In this document: positions 26,593 to 34,578 of the stretch, piece after piece
Position numbering within the stretch: position 1 is the first letter of the stretch
How the letters are laid out: each line of letters starts with the position of its first letter
Source: Streptomyces griseoviridis
Lineage (GTDB): Bacteria > Actinomycetota > Actinomycetes > Streptomycetales > Streptomycetaceae
Length of the DNA stretch: 64,000 nucleotides
Direction of reading: 5' to 3'
Assembly (NCBI GenBank): GCA_014649155.1
Contig: BMSM01000002.1
Location: 124,001-188,000, forward strand
Program-made: the position numbers and the translations under genes
Notes under the pieces: model-generated
Told to the model about the DNA's origin: nothing
What the model saw: only the letters and a program-made list of their open reading frames with translations
Database searches by the model: none

Positions 26593-26778
26593 ATGACTTC
26601 CACGGAGAAGGTGACCGAGGTCATCCGCACCCAGGACATCGACATCGACGCTGCTCTCGACCCGGTCGAGGCGGACGGGGTCTTCCGTGACAGCCGCGAG
26701 TGCGCCGCGCTGGCCGTGGCGGGCGGCAAGGGAGAAGTGCTGCTGTCGCCGCCGACCCCGCGTCCGAAGAAGGGCTGA
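26593..26778 (+). CDS. 61-residue peptide, candidate precursor of a modified peptide
   Basis: A 61-residue peptide starting at ATG 26593 behind a clear ribosome site; an in-frame GTG 60 bases upstream lies in the AT-rich leader and is less likely. Residues 1-29 are acidic and leader-like (IRTQDIDIDAALDPVEADG). The rest holds one cysteine (Cys37 in SRECAALAVAGG), a Gly-Gly pair at 44-45, and a Pro-rich basic end (SPPTPRPKKG). It stands first, 21 bases ahead of a 232-aa gene, in an operon of four otherwise unassigned proteins. Size, composition and position are those of a RiPP precursor, but no known class matches, so this is an inference. It could also be a small structural or regulatory protein. 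Confidence 0.7.
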   Translation: MTSTEKVTEVIRTQDIDIDAALDPVEADGVFRDSRECAALAVAGGKGEVLLSPPTPRPKKG

Positions 26779-26799
26779 CCGGATCGACGGGAGCAGTCC

Positions 26800-27498
26800 A
26801 TGGAACAGTCAGGCACTCCGTCCCTCCTGAAGGGCGCGGTGCAGGACCTGGCTACCGGCGTGGCCTCCGCTCTGAGCAGCGGGGGCCACGGCCCGGTCTC
26901 CGGGGACCTGTCACCGGCCGCCGCCGGGGCGGACGGCTTCGCGCCGGCGGCCGTGCGGGTCCTGGGCGCCGATTTCCTGCTGCCGCATGTGCTGGCCGGC
27001 ACCCGGCCCGATGCCGCCGAGCTCGCCCTGTTCCGGCAGGCGGTGGAGGCGTACCCGCCGCGCGCGGACGCCGCGCCCACCGTGCTGTGGAGCCACTGGG
27101 CGATGCGCCGGACCCTGCGCGTCCTCGCGCCGGACACCGCCGACGGCACGACGGCGGAACCCCGCGCCGACTGGCTGGAACTGGCCGACTGGCGCACCCT
27201 CACCCACCAGCTGTCCGTCCTCGCCTCGCTGGCGCTGCCCGGTGCCGACTCCGCCGTGGCTCGCGTGGCGGGCAAGCGGAATCTCGACCTCGCCCGCGGC
27301 TTCGTCCGGGCGGTCCGCCGCCGGGACTGGCTTCAGGCGGCCGGCGCGGGACGCTGGCTGAGCCTGCTCGACGGCGTCCCCGACACCCTCGGCCTGCCCG
27401 CCGGGCTGGACTTCGTCGAACTGATGGCGGACGGCGACCCCCAGGTCGGCCTCCAGGTACGGGCGGCCCGCCGCCTCGCCACCGGAGCACTCGTGTGA
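26800..27498 (+). CDS. hypothetical protein of the small-peptide operon (232 aa)
   Basis: A 232-residue protein I do not recognise. It has no signal peptide, no membrane segment and no cysteine. The N-terminal 45 residues are Gly/Ser/Ala-rich; from about residue 46 it is predicted to be helical, with VRVLGADFLLPHVLAG, APTVLWSHWAMRRTLRVLAPD and DWLELADWRTLTHQLSVLASLALPG. Trp and His are frequent in the middle. It is translationally coupled to the next gene, whose GTG (27495) overlaps its stop. Possible roles, all inferred, are recognition of the 61-residue peptide or a subunit of the downstream pair. Confidence 0.7.
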   Translation: MEQSGTPSLLKGAVQDLATGVASALSSGGHGPVSGDLSPAAAGADGFAPAAVRVLGADFLLPHVLAGTRPDAAELALFRQAVEAYPPRADAAPTVLWSHWAMRRTLRVLAPDTADGTTAEPRADWLELADWRTLTHQLSVLASLALPGADSAVARVAGKRNLDLARGFVRAVRRRDWLQAAGAGRWLSLLDGVPDTLGLPAGLDFVELMADGDPQVGLQVRAARRLATGALV

Positions 27499-28445
27499 GC
27501 GCCGTGACCGTGCGGGCCGCCGAGACCCGCGGGGTACGGGACGTGGCCGAAGCCGCCCTGGGCTGGGTGGCCGCGCACCGCGCCGAGTTCACCCTCGGCG
27601 AGGACGCGCTCGCCGCGTACGGCCAGGTCGACAGCACCTGGAAACCGCTCGGCGAACTCGCCCAGGTCTGTGCCACGGTGACCCGGCGCACCCCGCCCGC
27701 CGACCCGCTGCACACCCGTGCCCGCGACCTGCTCGCCCACGCCTGGGACCAGACGGAGCGGGGCGCGCTCTTCCTCGACATGCAACGCCAGGAGCCCTTC
27801 GCCACCTACCCGCTGGAGGTCTACGCCGCCTTCGCCGCGGCCGGCCTGCGCCACCCCGGCTACGAGACGGCCGCCGCGACGGTGGCCCGCACCCGGGGCT
27901 GGCGCCTGGTCGAACAGGGCCCCACCCGCCGGCTCGGGGTCCTCGCCGCCGAACGGTACTCCGGCATCACCCGGCCCGAACCGGCCGCCGCCGTACGGGA
28001 CGGCACCTGGCTCGGCGGCCTGCCCGAACCCTGGACCTTCGAGGCGCACGCCGGCTACGCCCTCACCCACGTCGTCTTCCACCTCACCGACTGGGGCCGG
28101 GCCGGCCCGGCCGGGGTGCCGCCCCGACTCGCCGCCTATCTGACGCAGTGGCTGGCGCCCTGGCTCGACACCTGCCTGGAGGCCCGGATGTGGGATCTGA
28201 GCTGCGAACTCCTCGCCGTCGCGGCGAGCGTGCCCGGCTCGCTGGACCCGCCCGCGCACCAGGAGGCGTGGTCCCGGCTGGCGGCCGCCCAGCGGCCCTC
28301 GGGCGCCCTGCCCGAGACCGGCCCCGCGGGCGACACCGACCCGGACGGCACCGACGGCTTCGGCCACTGCTACCACTCCACCCTGCTGGCCGCGTTCGCG
28401 GCGGCCCTCACCGACGCCCGGCACGGACAAGGAGCGCCCGGATGA
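27495..28445 (+). CDS. unknown helical protein, paralogue A of the small-peptide operon
   Basis: A 316-residue soluble protein starting at GTG 27495 (GTG 27504 is an alternative). It aligns along its whole length with the next protein: both share W(V/L)AHR..F, KPxGELAxxC, HAW, PTRRLG, PEPWTxExHxxY, THVVFHxTDWG, PPRxAxYLTxWLxxWxD, WDLxxELLxV and a late YHxTLxAAFA. The conserved His, Asp and Trp residues in THVVFHLTDWG and CYHSTL could form a metal or catalytic site, though none is established. My weak recollection is a DUF6895-type family, without confidence. Its coupling on both sides (4-base overlaps) implies fixed stoichiometry with paralogue B. Confidence 0.75.
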   Translation: MSAVTVRAAETRGVRDVAEAALGWVAAHRAEFTLGEDALAAYGQVDSTWKPLGELAQVCATVTRRTPPADPLHTRARDLLAHAWDQTERGALFLDMQRQEPFATYPLEVYAAFAAAGLRHPGYETAAATVARTRGWRLVEQGPTRRLGVLAAERYSGITRPEPAAAVRDGTWLGGLPEPWTFEAHAGYALTHVVFHLTDWGRAGPAGVPPRLAAYLTQWLAPWLDTCLEARMWDLSCELLAVAASVPGSLDPPAHQEAWSRLAAAQRPSGALPETGPAGDTDPDGTDGFGHCYHSTLLAAFAAALTDARHGQGAPG

Positions 28446-29362
28446 CGTCCACCCGTCTGACCCACACCGTCGGGGTCCGCGCGATGGAGTGGCTCTGGGC
28501 CCACCGCGACGGCTTCCGCCTCGACCCCGGCGTGGACCCCGAGATCGGCTTCCTGGAGCGCTTCAAACCCATCGGCGAACTGGCCCTCATCTGCGCGGTG
28601 CTGTTCCGCGAGGGCGTGGCCGGCTCCCGCCAGGCCGAACTGGCCCGCAAACTCATCGACCACGCCTGGCGCGACGCCCTCGACGGCGGCCGCATGCTGG
28701 TGCGCGGCCAGCGCACCGAGCCGATCTCGCCCATCCCCTTCGAGGTGTACCTGCCCTTCAAGGAACTCGGCTACAGCCAGCCCGAGGTGGAACGGGCCGC
28801 CGTCCTCAACCACCGACTGGACGGCTGGTGTTCCTTCGAGGTCCCGCCCACCCGCAGGCTGGGTCTCTCCGCCTTCCAGCGCCGCTTCGGCCTCACCCCC
28901 CGGCTGCCCGAGGACGAGGCCCTGACCGCCACCTGGCTGGCCCGTACCCCCGAGCCGTGGACGGTGGAGGGGCACATCGCCTACGACATCACCCACGTCG
29001 TGTTCCACGTCACCGACTGGGGCGAGAACCCGGCCGGGCTGCCGCCCCGCATCGCCGACTACCTCACCGCCTGGCTGCCGGTCTGGATCGACGACTGGCT
29101 GGACCTGGAACGCTGGGACCTGCTCGGCGAACTCCTGGTGGTCGACGCCTGTCTGCCCGAACCCACCCTCGACGAACGCGCCTGGGAGGCGTTCGCCGCC
29201 GCCCAGGCCCCCGACGGTGCCATGCCCGCGCTGCGCGGCCTGCCCGAGGGCGACCCGGACGATGTGTTCGACATCGTCTACCACCCCACGCTGGTCGCCG
29301 CCTTCGCCTCCACGCTGGCGACCTCCCGCTCCCTGGCCCGCCTCGCCACCCGGAGCGCCTGA
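28442..29362 (+). CDS. unknown helical protein, paralogue B of the small-peptide operon
   Basis: A 306-residue protein, ATG 28442 overlapping the previous stop (ATGA). It is a clear paralogue of the preceding protein, with motifs MEWLWAHRDGFRL, FKPIGELALICAV, VPPTRRLGLS, TPEPWTVEGHIAYDITHVVFHVTDWG, LPPRIADYLTAWLPVWIDDW and VYHPTLVAAFA. It lacks a signal peptide and membrane helices. The regular spacing of aromatic-rich helices suggests an alpha/alpha repeat fold such as a toroid, but that is a guess. Two paralogues in tandem point to a heterodimer or to two steps of similar chemistry on the 61-residue peptide or its product. Confidence 0.75.
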   Translation: MTSTRLTHTVGVRAMEWLWAHRDGFRLDPGVDPEIGFLERFKPIGELALICAVLFREGVAGSRQAELARKLIDHAWRDALDGGRMLVRGQRTEPISPIPFEVYLPFKELGYSQPEVERAAVLNHRLDGWCSFEVPPTRRLGLSAFQRRFGLTPRLPEDEALTATWLARTPEPWTVEGHIAYDITHVVFHVTDWGENPAGLPPRIADYLTAWLPVWIDDWLDLERWDLLGELLVVDACLPEPTLDERAWEAFAAAQAPDGAMPALRGLPEGDPDDVFDIVYHPTLVAAFASTLATSRSLARLATRSA

Positions 29363-30474
29363 TGACCACCGCGCCCACCGCACTCTGGCCGTCCGCGCCC
29401 CACCCCGGGGGCCGGGACGAGGACGAGGACGGGCGCGGCCCCCGTGCCGCCCCGGACGCCGGCGCGCCCGACGACACCGGCCTCGCCGGACGGCTGGCCG
29501 CCGCCGTCGAGGCCGCCGACGCGCCCGACGCCGTCTTCGCCGTCTCCCGCCACGGCCGCCGCACCGTCCGCACCGGCGGCACCGCCCCGCCGCCCCCCGT
29601 CCCCCGCGAGGACCTGCGCTACGAACTGGGCTCGGCCACCAAGACGTTCACCGGTCTGCTGCTGACCCGGCTGATCCGGGGCGGCGCGCTCACCGGCGGC
29701 GAACCGGCCGCCGCCTGCCTCGACCCCGGCCGCCGCCCGGACGAGGACCCGGTGACCCTCGCCCACCTGATCACCCACACCGGGGGACTGCCCGCCCTGC
29801 CGCCCGGCTTCCGCCGCCGCGGCCGGCCCGCCTGGCACACCAACCCCTACGCGTGCTACCCGGCCCCCCTGGTCGTCGACGCCTTCCTGCGCCACCGCCC
29901 GCGCCACCGCCCCGGCACCCGCTGGCGCTACTCCAACTTCGGCGTCGCCGTGCTCGGCCACGCCGTCGCCGCGGTCACCGGCACCGCCTGGGACGACCTG
30001 GTCGGGGAGCACCTCCTGCGGCCCTTCGGCCTGGCCGCCACCGGCCTCACCCCCGAGGGCCCCGGCACCGATGCCACCGGACACACCAAGGACGGCCGCA
30101 CCCGCGTTCCCCCTTTCGACGCCGGCGGCTTCCCGGCGGCGGGCGCCGTCCGCGCGACCCCCGGGGACCTGCTCACCTTCCTGGAGGCCCACCTCGACCC
30201 GGCCGGCTCCCCGGCCGCCGACGCGCTGCGCGCCGTACGGGTGCCCGTGCTGCGCCGCGGCTGGGACCACCGGCACGTGCACACGGTGGCGTGGTTCCGG
30301 CACCCCACCGACGGCGGGCCGCTGTACTTCCACAGCGGCGCCACCTTCGGCCAGCAGGCGTTCCTCGGCTTCCGCCCCGACACCGGCACCGCCCTGGCCG
30401 CGGTCTGCACCCGCCGGTTCCGCCCCCGCGACCCCTTCGTCGCCGGCGCCTACGCCCTGCTCGCGGAGGACTGA
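29362..30474 (+). CDS. serine hydrolase of the beta-lactamase/class C PBP family
   Basis: A 370-residue serine hydrolase whose ATG shares its A with the preceding TGA stop. Catalytic motifs are present: SxxK as SATK (about residue 90), YxN as YSN in RWRYSNFGVAVLG, and HSG in YFHSGATFGQQ near the C-terminus in place of KTG. The first ~35 residues are acidic and Pro/Ala-rich without a secretion signal, so the enzyme is probably cytosolic, unlike real beta-lactamases. Members include esterases and D-aminopeptidases. As the last gene of the peptide operon it is a candidate peptidase or amidase acting on the peptide product, which is an inference from context. Confidence 0.85.
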   Translation: MTTAPTALWPSAPHPGGRDEDEDGRGPRAAPDAGAPDDTGLAGRLAAAVEAADAPDAVFAVSRHGRRTVRTGGTAPPPPVPREDLRYELGSATKTFTGLLLTRLIRGGALTGGEPAAACLDPGRRPDEDPVTLAHLITHTGGLPALPPGFRRRGRPAWHTNPYACYPAPLVVDAFLRHRPRHRPGTRWRYSNFGVAVLGHAVAAVTGTAWDDLVGEHLLRPFGLAATGLTPEGPGTDATGHTKDGRTRVPPFDAGGFPAAGAVRATPGDLLTFLEAHLDPAGSPAADALRAVRVPVLRRGWDHRHVHTVAWFRHPTDGGPLYFHSGATFGQQAFLGFRPDTGTALAAVCTRRFRPRDPFVAGAYALLAED

Positions 30475-30518
30475 CGGCGGTGCCCGGCGCGGGGTCCGCC
30501 CCGCGCCGGGCACCGCCG
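30475..30518. terminator. strong bidirectional terminator
   Basis: A perfect 20-base-pair stem (30475-30494 with 30499-30518) around the loop TCCG begins directly at the stop codon of the serine hydrolase and ends 15 bases before the stop of the convergent protease gene. It cleanly closes the small-peptide operon. Confidence 0.85.
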
Positions 30519-30532
30519 GCGGCACTGGCCCG

Positions 30533-31915
30533 TCAGGCGGTCCGCTGCCACAGCGCCGGGGTGCCCTCGGGCGACCACGCCACCTGCGCCTGGTGGTTCT
30601 GCAGGCACGTGTACCGCGTCCCGCCGTAGCGGACCGTCGACCCGGCCTCGTACACCCGCCCGGACCGCCATCCGTCGGCCGCGCCCTCGTCCGCCGGGGC
30701 GGGCAGGGTGGAGCGGTTCTCCGCCGTCTTCAGGGTCAGGCCGAACTCCTGGAGCACCGGATTGACCGGCTGGAAGAAGGTCGTCCCGCCGTTGGTGCAG
30801 TCACCGGAGCCGCCCGACGTCATGCCCTGCGCCTGGGTGCCGGAGACGAACGGGCCGCCGGAGTCGCCGGGTTCGGCGCACACCGTGGTCTGGGTGAGGC
30901 CGTCGACGGTGCCCTCCGCGTAACTGACGCTCGCGTCGTGCTGCTCGACGGTGCCGCAGTGCCAGCCGGTGGTGGAGCCCGAGCGGCACACCGACGTCCC
31001 CACCAGCCCCTGCACCGAGCCGGCCACCTGCACCTTCTGCTCGGCCTCGCCCTTCACGTCCGGCGTGGCGGTCCAGGTGTCGTTGACGGCCACCCAGGAC
31101 ATGTCCTTGCCGGGGAAGACCGACGCCCTGAACTCGCCCTGCGCGCTCTTGTCCGCCCCGGCCGTCGTGGCGCCCGGCTTCCCGCAGTGCCCGGCCGACG
31201 CGAAGCCCTGCTCCTGGCCCTTGGTGACGGAGAAGCCGATCGAGCAGCGGGCCTTGTCGTCGATGTAGTACGCCTCGCCGCCGACCAGGTCGGCCAGCAC
31301 CCGCGGCCGGTTCGCCGAGACCCGCACCCCCACGTCCCCGGCCTTCAACCCGGCGGCCTGGACGAACGCGGCGGCGGCCTGCCGGTCGGTGGCCTGGACG
31401 ACGACCCGGTTGGCGGGCACGTCCACGTACCAGACCGGCGTGTCGGGGGTGCGCACCCGCCGCGCGGCCGCGTCCAGCCGCTCCTTGGCGGCGTTCAGGT
31501 CGGCCAGCGTCCGCTTGACGACCGTCGCCTCGGCGCCCTGCGCCCGGATGGCGGCGACCTGGGCCGCGTCGGTGGTGGCGACGGTGAGCTGCGCGGAGGT
31601 CGTGCCGCTCACCCAGGCACCGGCGAAGTGGCTGCCCAGCGTGGTGCGGAGCCGGCCGGCGCGGGTACCCGCCTCGGCCTCGTTGACCAGCCGCGCCGAC
31701 GCCTGGTCCGCCGTCAGGCCGAGGTCCCGTCCGAGCGCGCGCAGCAGTTCGGCCGGCGCGCGGTCGGCGCCGAGCGTCTGGGCGGCGGTGGGCAGCGGCC
31801 CCGGGGCGGGCGGCGGCCCGGCCGACGCGGCCGAGGGGACGGCGGCGGTCAGGGCGAGGGCGCCGAGCGCGGTGAACGCGGCGCGGCGGCGGCCCGTGGC
31901 GTGTCTGCCGACCAT
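30533..31915 (-). CDS. secreted S1-family serine protease (streptogrisin C-like) with C-terminal chitin-binding-type module
   Basis: A 460-residue preproprotein starting at ATG 31915 behind AGGAGG. Residues 1-32 are a signal peptide (RRR, then ALGALALTAAVPSAASA). Residues ~50-205 form the alpha-lytic-protease-type propeptide. The mature chymotrypsin-fold domain starts near 209 (DLVGGEAYYID) with His243 (AGHC), Asp271 (KDMSW) and Ser352 (PGDSGGPF) and paired cysteines. Residues 416-460 (WRSGRVYEAGSTVRYGGTRYTC) are a small carbohydrate-binding module as in streptogrisin C. It is an extracellular protease probably targeted to chitin or cell walls. The long open frame continuing upstream is a shadow of phoD. 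Confidence 0.93.
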   Translation of the reverse strand: MVGRHATGRRRAAFTALGALALTAAVPSAASAGPPPAPGPLPTAAQTLGADRAPAELLRALGRDLGLTADQASARLVNEAEAGTRAGRLRTTLGSHFAGAWVSGTTSAQLTVATTDAAQVAAIRAQGAEATVVKRTLADLNAAKERLDAAARRVRTPDTPVWYVDVPANRVVVQATDRQAAAAFVQAAGLKAGDVGVRVSANRPRVLADLVGGEAYYIDDKARCSIGFSVTKGQEQGFASAGHCGKPGATTAGADKSAQGEFRASVFPGKDMSWVAVNDTWTATPDVKGEAEQKVQVAGSVQGLVGTSVCRSGSTTGWHCGTVEQHDASVSYAEGTVDGLTQTTVCAEPGDSGGPFVSGTQAQGMTSGGSGDCTNGGTTFFQPVNPVLQEFGLTLKTAENRSTLPAPADEGAADGWRSGRVYEAGSTVRYGGTRYTCLQNHQAQVAWSPEGTPALWQRTA

Positions 31916-32076
31916 GCGATGTGCCTCCTGGAGGTCTGGAGAGGGGAAAGGGGAGGAGGTGCCAGCCCTAGCCGGTACCGGCGGGGTTGATGCCGGACGG
32001 GCTTCCGGTTCGCGCGATGGGGGACCCCCGCGGGTGCCAAGTGCAGTACGCCGGCCCGCGCGCCCGGCCCGGCGGC

Positions 32077-33741
32077 TCAGGCGGGCTTCAGCCCCGGCGC
32101 GCCCGCCTCGGTGACGAAGGAGGCGGCGGTGGTCAGGGCCGCGCCGGGTGTGGAGATGGCGGCGACGGTCTTGAAGTCGAGGCGGGCCGAGTCCCGGCCG
32201 ATCTCCACCACGGCCATCCCGCGCTTGCCGTTGTAGAACTTCATGTGCGGGTTGGCGCGCATGTACGTGTCCCAGTTGTCGGGCTTCTCCGCGCCGTCCT
32301 TGCCGCTCGCCACGGACGTGCAGGTCAGTTCCGTGCCCACGGTCTTCGAATCCGGGTCGTCGAAGTTCTCCTTGATGTCGAAGGCGTAGGCGACGTGCAC
32401 GTCCCCGGTGAGGACCAGCCAGTTCTCCACCCCGGCGGCCTTGGCGCCGGCCATGACCCGGTCGCGGGAGGCCCGGTAGCCGTCCCAGGCGTCCATGGAC
32501 ATCGTGGCGTCGGCGGTCAGACCGAACTTGCGCTGGGAGAAGGTGACCTGCTGCGGCATCACGTTCCACAGCGCCCCGGAGGACTTCCAGCCGTCGAGCA
32601 GCCACTGCTCCTGCGCGGCGCCGGTGATGGTGCGCGCCGGATCGTCGGACTCGGCGCCGGGCGCGTGCGGCCGGTCGTCGTAGGCCTGGTCGGAGCGGTA
32701 CTGGCGGGTGTCGAGGATGTCGAACTGGGCGAGTGTGCCCCAGTGCAGCCGGCGGTAGAGCTGGGCGTCGGGGCCCTGCGGGAGCTGGGCGGAGCGCAGC
32801 GGCTGGTGCTCCCAGTAGGCGCGGTAGGCGGCGGCCCGGCGGGCCAGGAACTGGTCCTGGGGCACGTCGTTCTCGGGGACCGCGCCGGCGTAGTTGTTCT
32901 CGGTCTCGTGATCGTCCCAGGTGACGACGAACGGATGCGCGGCGTGCGCCGCCTGGAGGTCCGCGTCGCTCTTGTACAGGGCGTAGCGCAGCCGGTAGTC
33001 GGCGAGGGTCATCGTCTCCCGGTTGAAGACGTCGGGCAGGGTGGTGCCGGTGTAACCGCGCTCGCCGCCGGCCGCGTTCACCGCGTACTCGTAGAGGTAG
33101 TCGCCGAGGTGGAACACCACGTCGACGTCCTCCTCGGCGAGGTGCCTGTGCACGGTGTAGTAGCCGTCCTGGTAGGCCTGGCAGGCGACGGCGGCCAGCC
33201 GCAGCGAGGACGGGTCGGTGCCGGCGGCGGGCGCGGTGCGGGTGCGGCCGACGGGGCTGATGAACGATCCGGCGCGGAACCGGTAGTAGTACTCGGTGCC
33301 CGGGTCCAGGCCCTTCACGTCGACGTGCACGCTGTGGCTGTACTCCGGATAGGCCAGGGCCGTGCCCTTGCGGACGGACACCGCGAAGAACTCGCTCGCG
33401 GAGAGCTCCCACTCCACCGTCAGGCGCTGCTGGCCGAGGCCGCCGTCCTCCGCGAACGGCTCGGGCGCCAGCCGGGTCCACAGCAGCACCGAGTCGGGCA
33501 GCGGGTCGCCGGAGGCGACGCCGAGCGTGAAGGGGTCCTTGTCGAGGCGGGCGGCGTCCAGTTCGCGCGCGGCGGCGGCGCCGCGGGCCGGCAGGTTGGT
33601 GGAGAAGGCGAGCGCGGCGGCGGCCGCGGTGACGGTGAAGAAGCGCCGGCGGCCGAGGTGCCGGGCGGCGGCGCGCAGCACGGCGTCGTGCGGGGAGAAG
33701 GCATGCTCGGCCAGTGCTCGGGGACGGCCCGGGAACGCCAT
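32077..33741 (-). CDS. phoD: secreted alkaline phosphatase D
   Basis: A 554-residue PhoD-type phosphodiesterase/alkaline phosphatase. ATG 33741 follows AGAGGA. The Tat motif RRRFF (residues 31-35) precedes a hydrophobic stretch (TVTAAAAALAFS), so export is by the Tat route, folded with its metals. Core motifs are FTLGVASGDPLPDSVLLWTRLAP, FHLGDYLYEY (metal-binding Asp), VTWDDHETENNY, and VLTGDVHVAYAF. Family members use Fe3+ and Ca2+ and release phosphate from phosphodiesters outside the cell. I see no convincing Pho box of direct repeats in the 211 bases upstream. Confidence 0.94.
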   Translation of the reverse strand: MAFPGRPRALAEHAFSPHDAVLRAAARHLGRRRFFTVTAAAAALAFSTNLPARGAAAARELDAARLDKDPFTLGVASGDPLPDSVLLWTRLAPEPFAEDGGLGQQRLTVEWELSASEFFAVSVRKGTALAYPEYSHSVHVDVKGLDPGTEYYYRFRAGSFISPVGRTRTAPAAGTDPSSLRLAAVACQAYQDGYYTVHRHLAEEDVDVVFHLGDYLYEYAVNAAGGERGYTGTTLPDVFNRETMTLADYRLRYALYKSDADLQAAHAAHPFVVTWDDHETENNYAGAVPENDVPQDQFLARRAAAYRAYWEHQPLRSAQLPQGPDAQLYRRLHWGTLAQFDILDTRQYRSDQAYDDRPHAPGAESDDPARTITGAAQEQWLLDGWKSSGALWNVMPQQVTFSQRKFGLTADATMSMDAWDGYRASRDRVMAGAKAAGVENWLVLTGDVHVAYAFDIKENFDDPDSKTVGTELTCTSVASGKDGAEKPDNWDTYMRANPHMKFYNGKRGMAVVEIGRDSARLDFKTVAAISTPGAALTTAASFVTEAGAPGLKPA

Positions 33742-33952
33742 CTGGGGTCCTCTCGTCGGGGCGGGGCGACCATGCATGCTAAGCAGACGAAAAACGCAAA
33801 TCGGGAGAAGCGCTCGGGTTCAGCGAGGCGATCACACAGGAGGCGGTACGCGCGTGTGGCCGGTTCCGGCCGGGGGCACCCGGAGGCGGAACATCCGGGG
33901 GCGCGAGTGCGGAAGGCGGTGCGGCACGGTGCCGAGGGCCAGGAGGTACGAG
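33742..33952. other. phoD promoter region, no gene seen
   Basis: These 211 bases separate phoD and the small plus-strand gene at 33953. There is a mildly AT-rich segment at 33775-33812 (CATGCTAAGCAGACGAAAAA) suitable for the phoD promoter. No coding pattern or strong repeat was seen. Confidence 0.3.
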
Positions 33953-34231
33953 GTGGCGGCCTCGGGCCGCTGGTGGGACGAGGAGGACAACCGCTGGCTG
34001 CCGGCCGGTGAGGTGCACGCCTGGGAGCAGGGCACGAACCAGACGGTGTGCGGGCTCTCGCTGCACCGGTCGCGGCTGTCCCGTTTCGCGGCGGTCCCGT
34101 GGGCCGAGGCGCTGCCGGAGTCGGGCGGCGCGGCCGACGCCGTCCGCCGGGTCTGCCCGCGCTGCGCCGCGGCGGCGGCCCGGCACGCGGGAGCCCGCCC
34201 CGGCTGGCGGCGGACGAATCCGCGGCCGTAG
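33953..34231 (+). CDS. small Cys-containing hypothetical protein (92 aa)
   Basis: A 92-residue protein starting at GTG 33953, six bases behind a perfect AGGAGG; the frame is open upstream but runs antisense to phoD. Visible features are GRWWDEEDNRWLPAGEVHAWEQG, then a single Cys (TVCGLSLHRSRLSRF) and a C-terminal CPRC (RRVCPRCAAAAARH), so it may bind zinc. I recognise the general pattern of small actinobacterial proteins with WxxE and C...CxxC but no function. Codon use is normal for the genome. Confidence 0.6.
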   Translation: MAASGRWWDEEDNRWLPAGEVHAWEQGTNQTVCGLSLHRSRLSRFAAVPWAEALPESGGAADAVRRVCPRCAAAAARHAGARPGWRRTNPRP

Positions 34232-34289
34232 GGGCGGGCCGGTGTCTCGCGCGGGTCAGGCGGGCCGCGGGGTCCGGCTGACGTGGATC

Positions 34290-34531
34290 CAGCCAGCGGT
34301 CGTGGGACCGGCTGCCGACCGCCGCCTCGGGGTCGCGGCGGGCGTCGGAGGCCATCACGGCCCGGTAGCAGCCGACGTGGTCGGGGTGTTTCAGCCGCAG
34401 CCAGGCGTCGCGCCCGGCGCGGCGGACGTACGGGCCGACCCGGCCGGGGTGGCGCAGGGCGTAGCCGACCTCGTGGGTGAGCGCGGCACGGTCGCTGCGC
34501 GGTTTTTTCGGGGATTGGCGTCCTCGGGCAC
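34290..34531 (-). pseudogene. truncated and frameshifted methyltransferase remnant
   Basis: Read on the minus strand this segment gives ALTHEVGYALRHPGRVGPYV, DAWLRLKHPDHVGCYRAVMA and then DPEAAVGSRSHDRWL, a pattern I recognise as the N-terminus of a Streptomyces SAM-methyltransferase family that should continue for another ~200 residues. Here homology stops at about 34290, before any SAM-binding motif. The likely GTG start (34531, PEDANPRK) is one frame off the conserved part; the two frames meet in a run of six A (34503-34508 on the plus strand as T). The gene has therefore lost both frame and most of its length. It follows the small membrane protein by 47 bases. Confidence 0.55.
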
Positions 34532-34578
34532 GGGAGCGGAGCCTTTCGTCGAACGGGTACGGCGCCGGGTGCGGGCGG

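Noticed and set aside
26496..27275. 259-residue minus-strand frame antisense to the small-peptide operon
   Set aside because: Ser/Arg-rich composition typical of antisense shadows, no ribosome site, and it conflicts with three coupled plus-strand genes.
30533..33481. A protease-PhoD fusion read as one 982-residue frame
   Set aside because: The N-terminal part is a shadow frame of phoD; the protease has its own signal peptide and AGGAGG at 31915.
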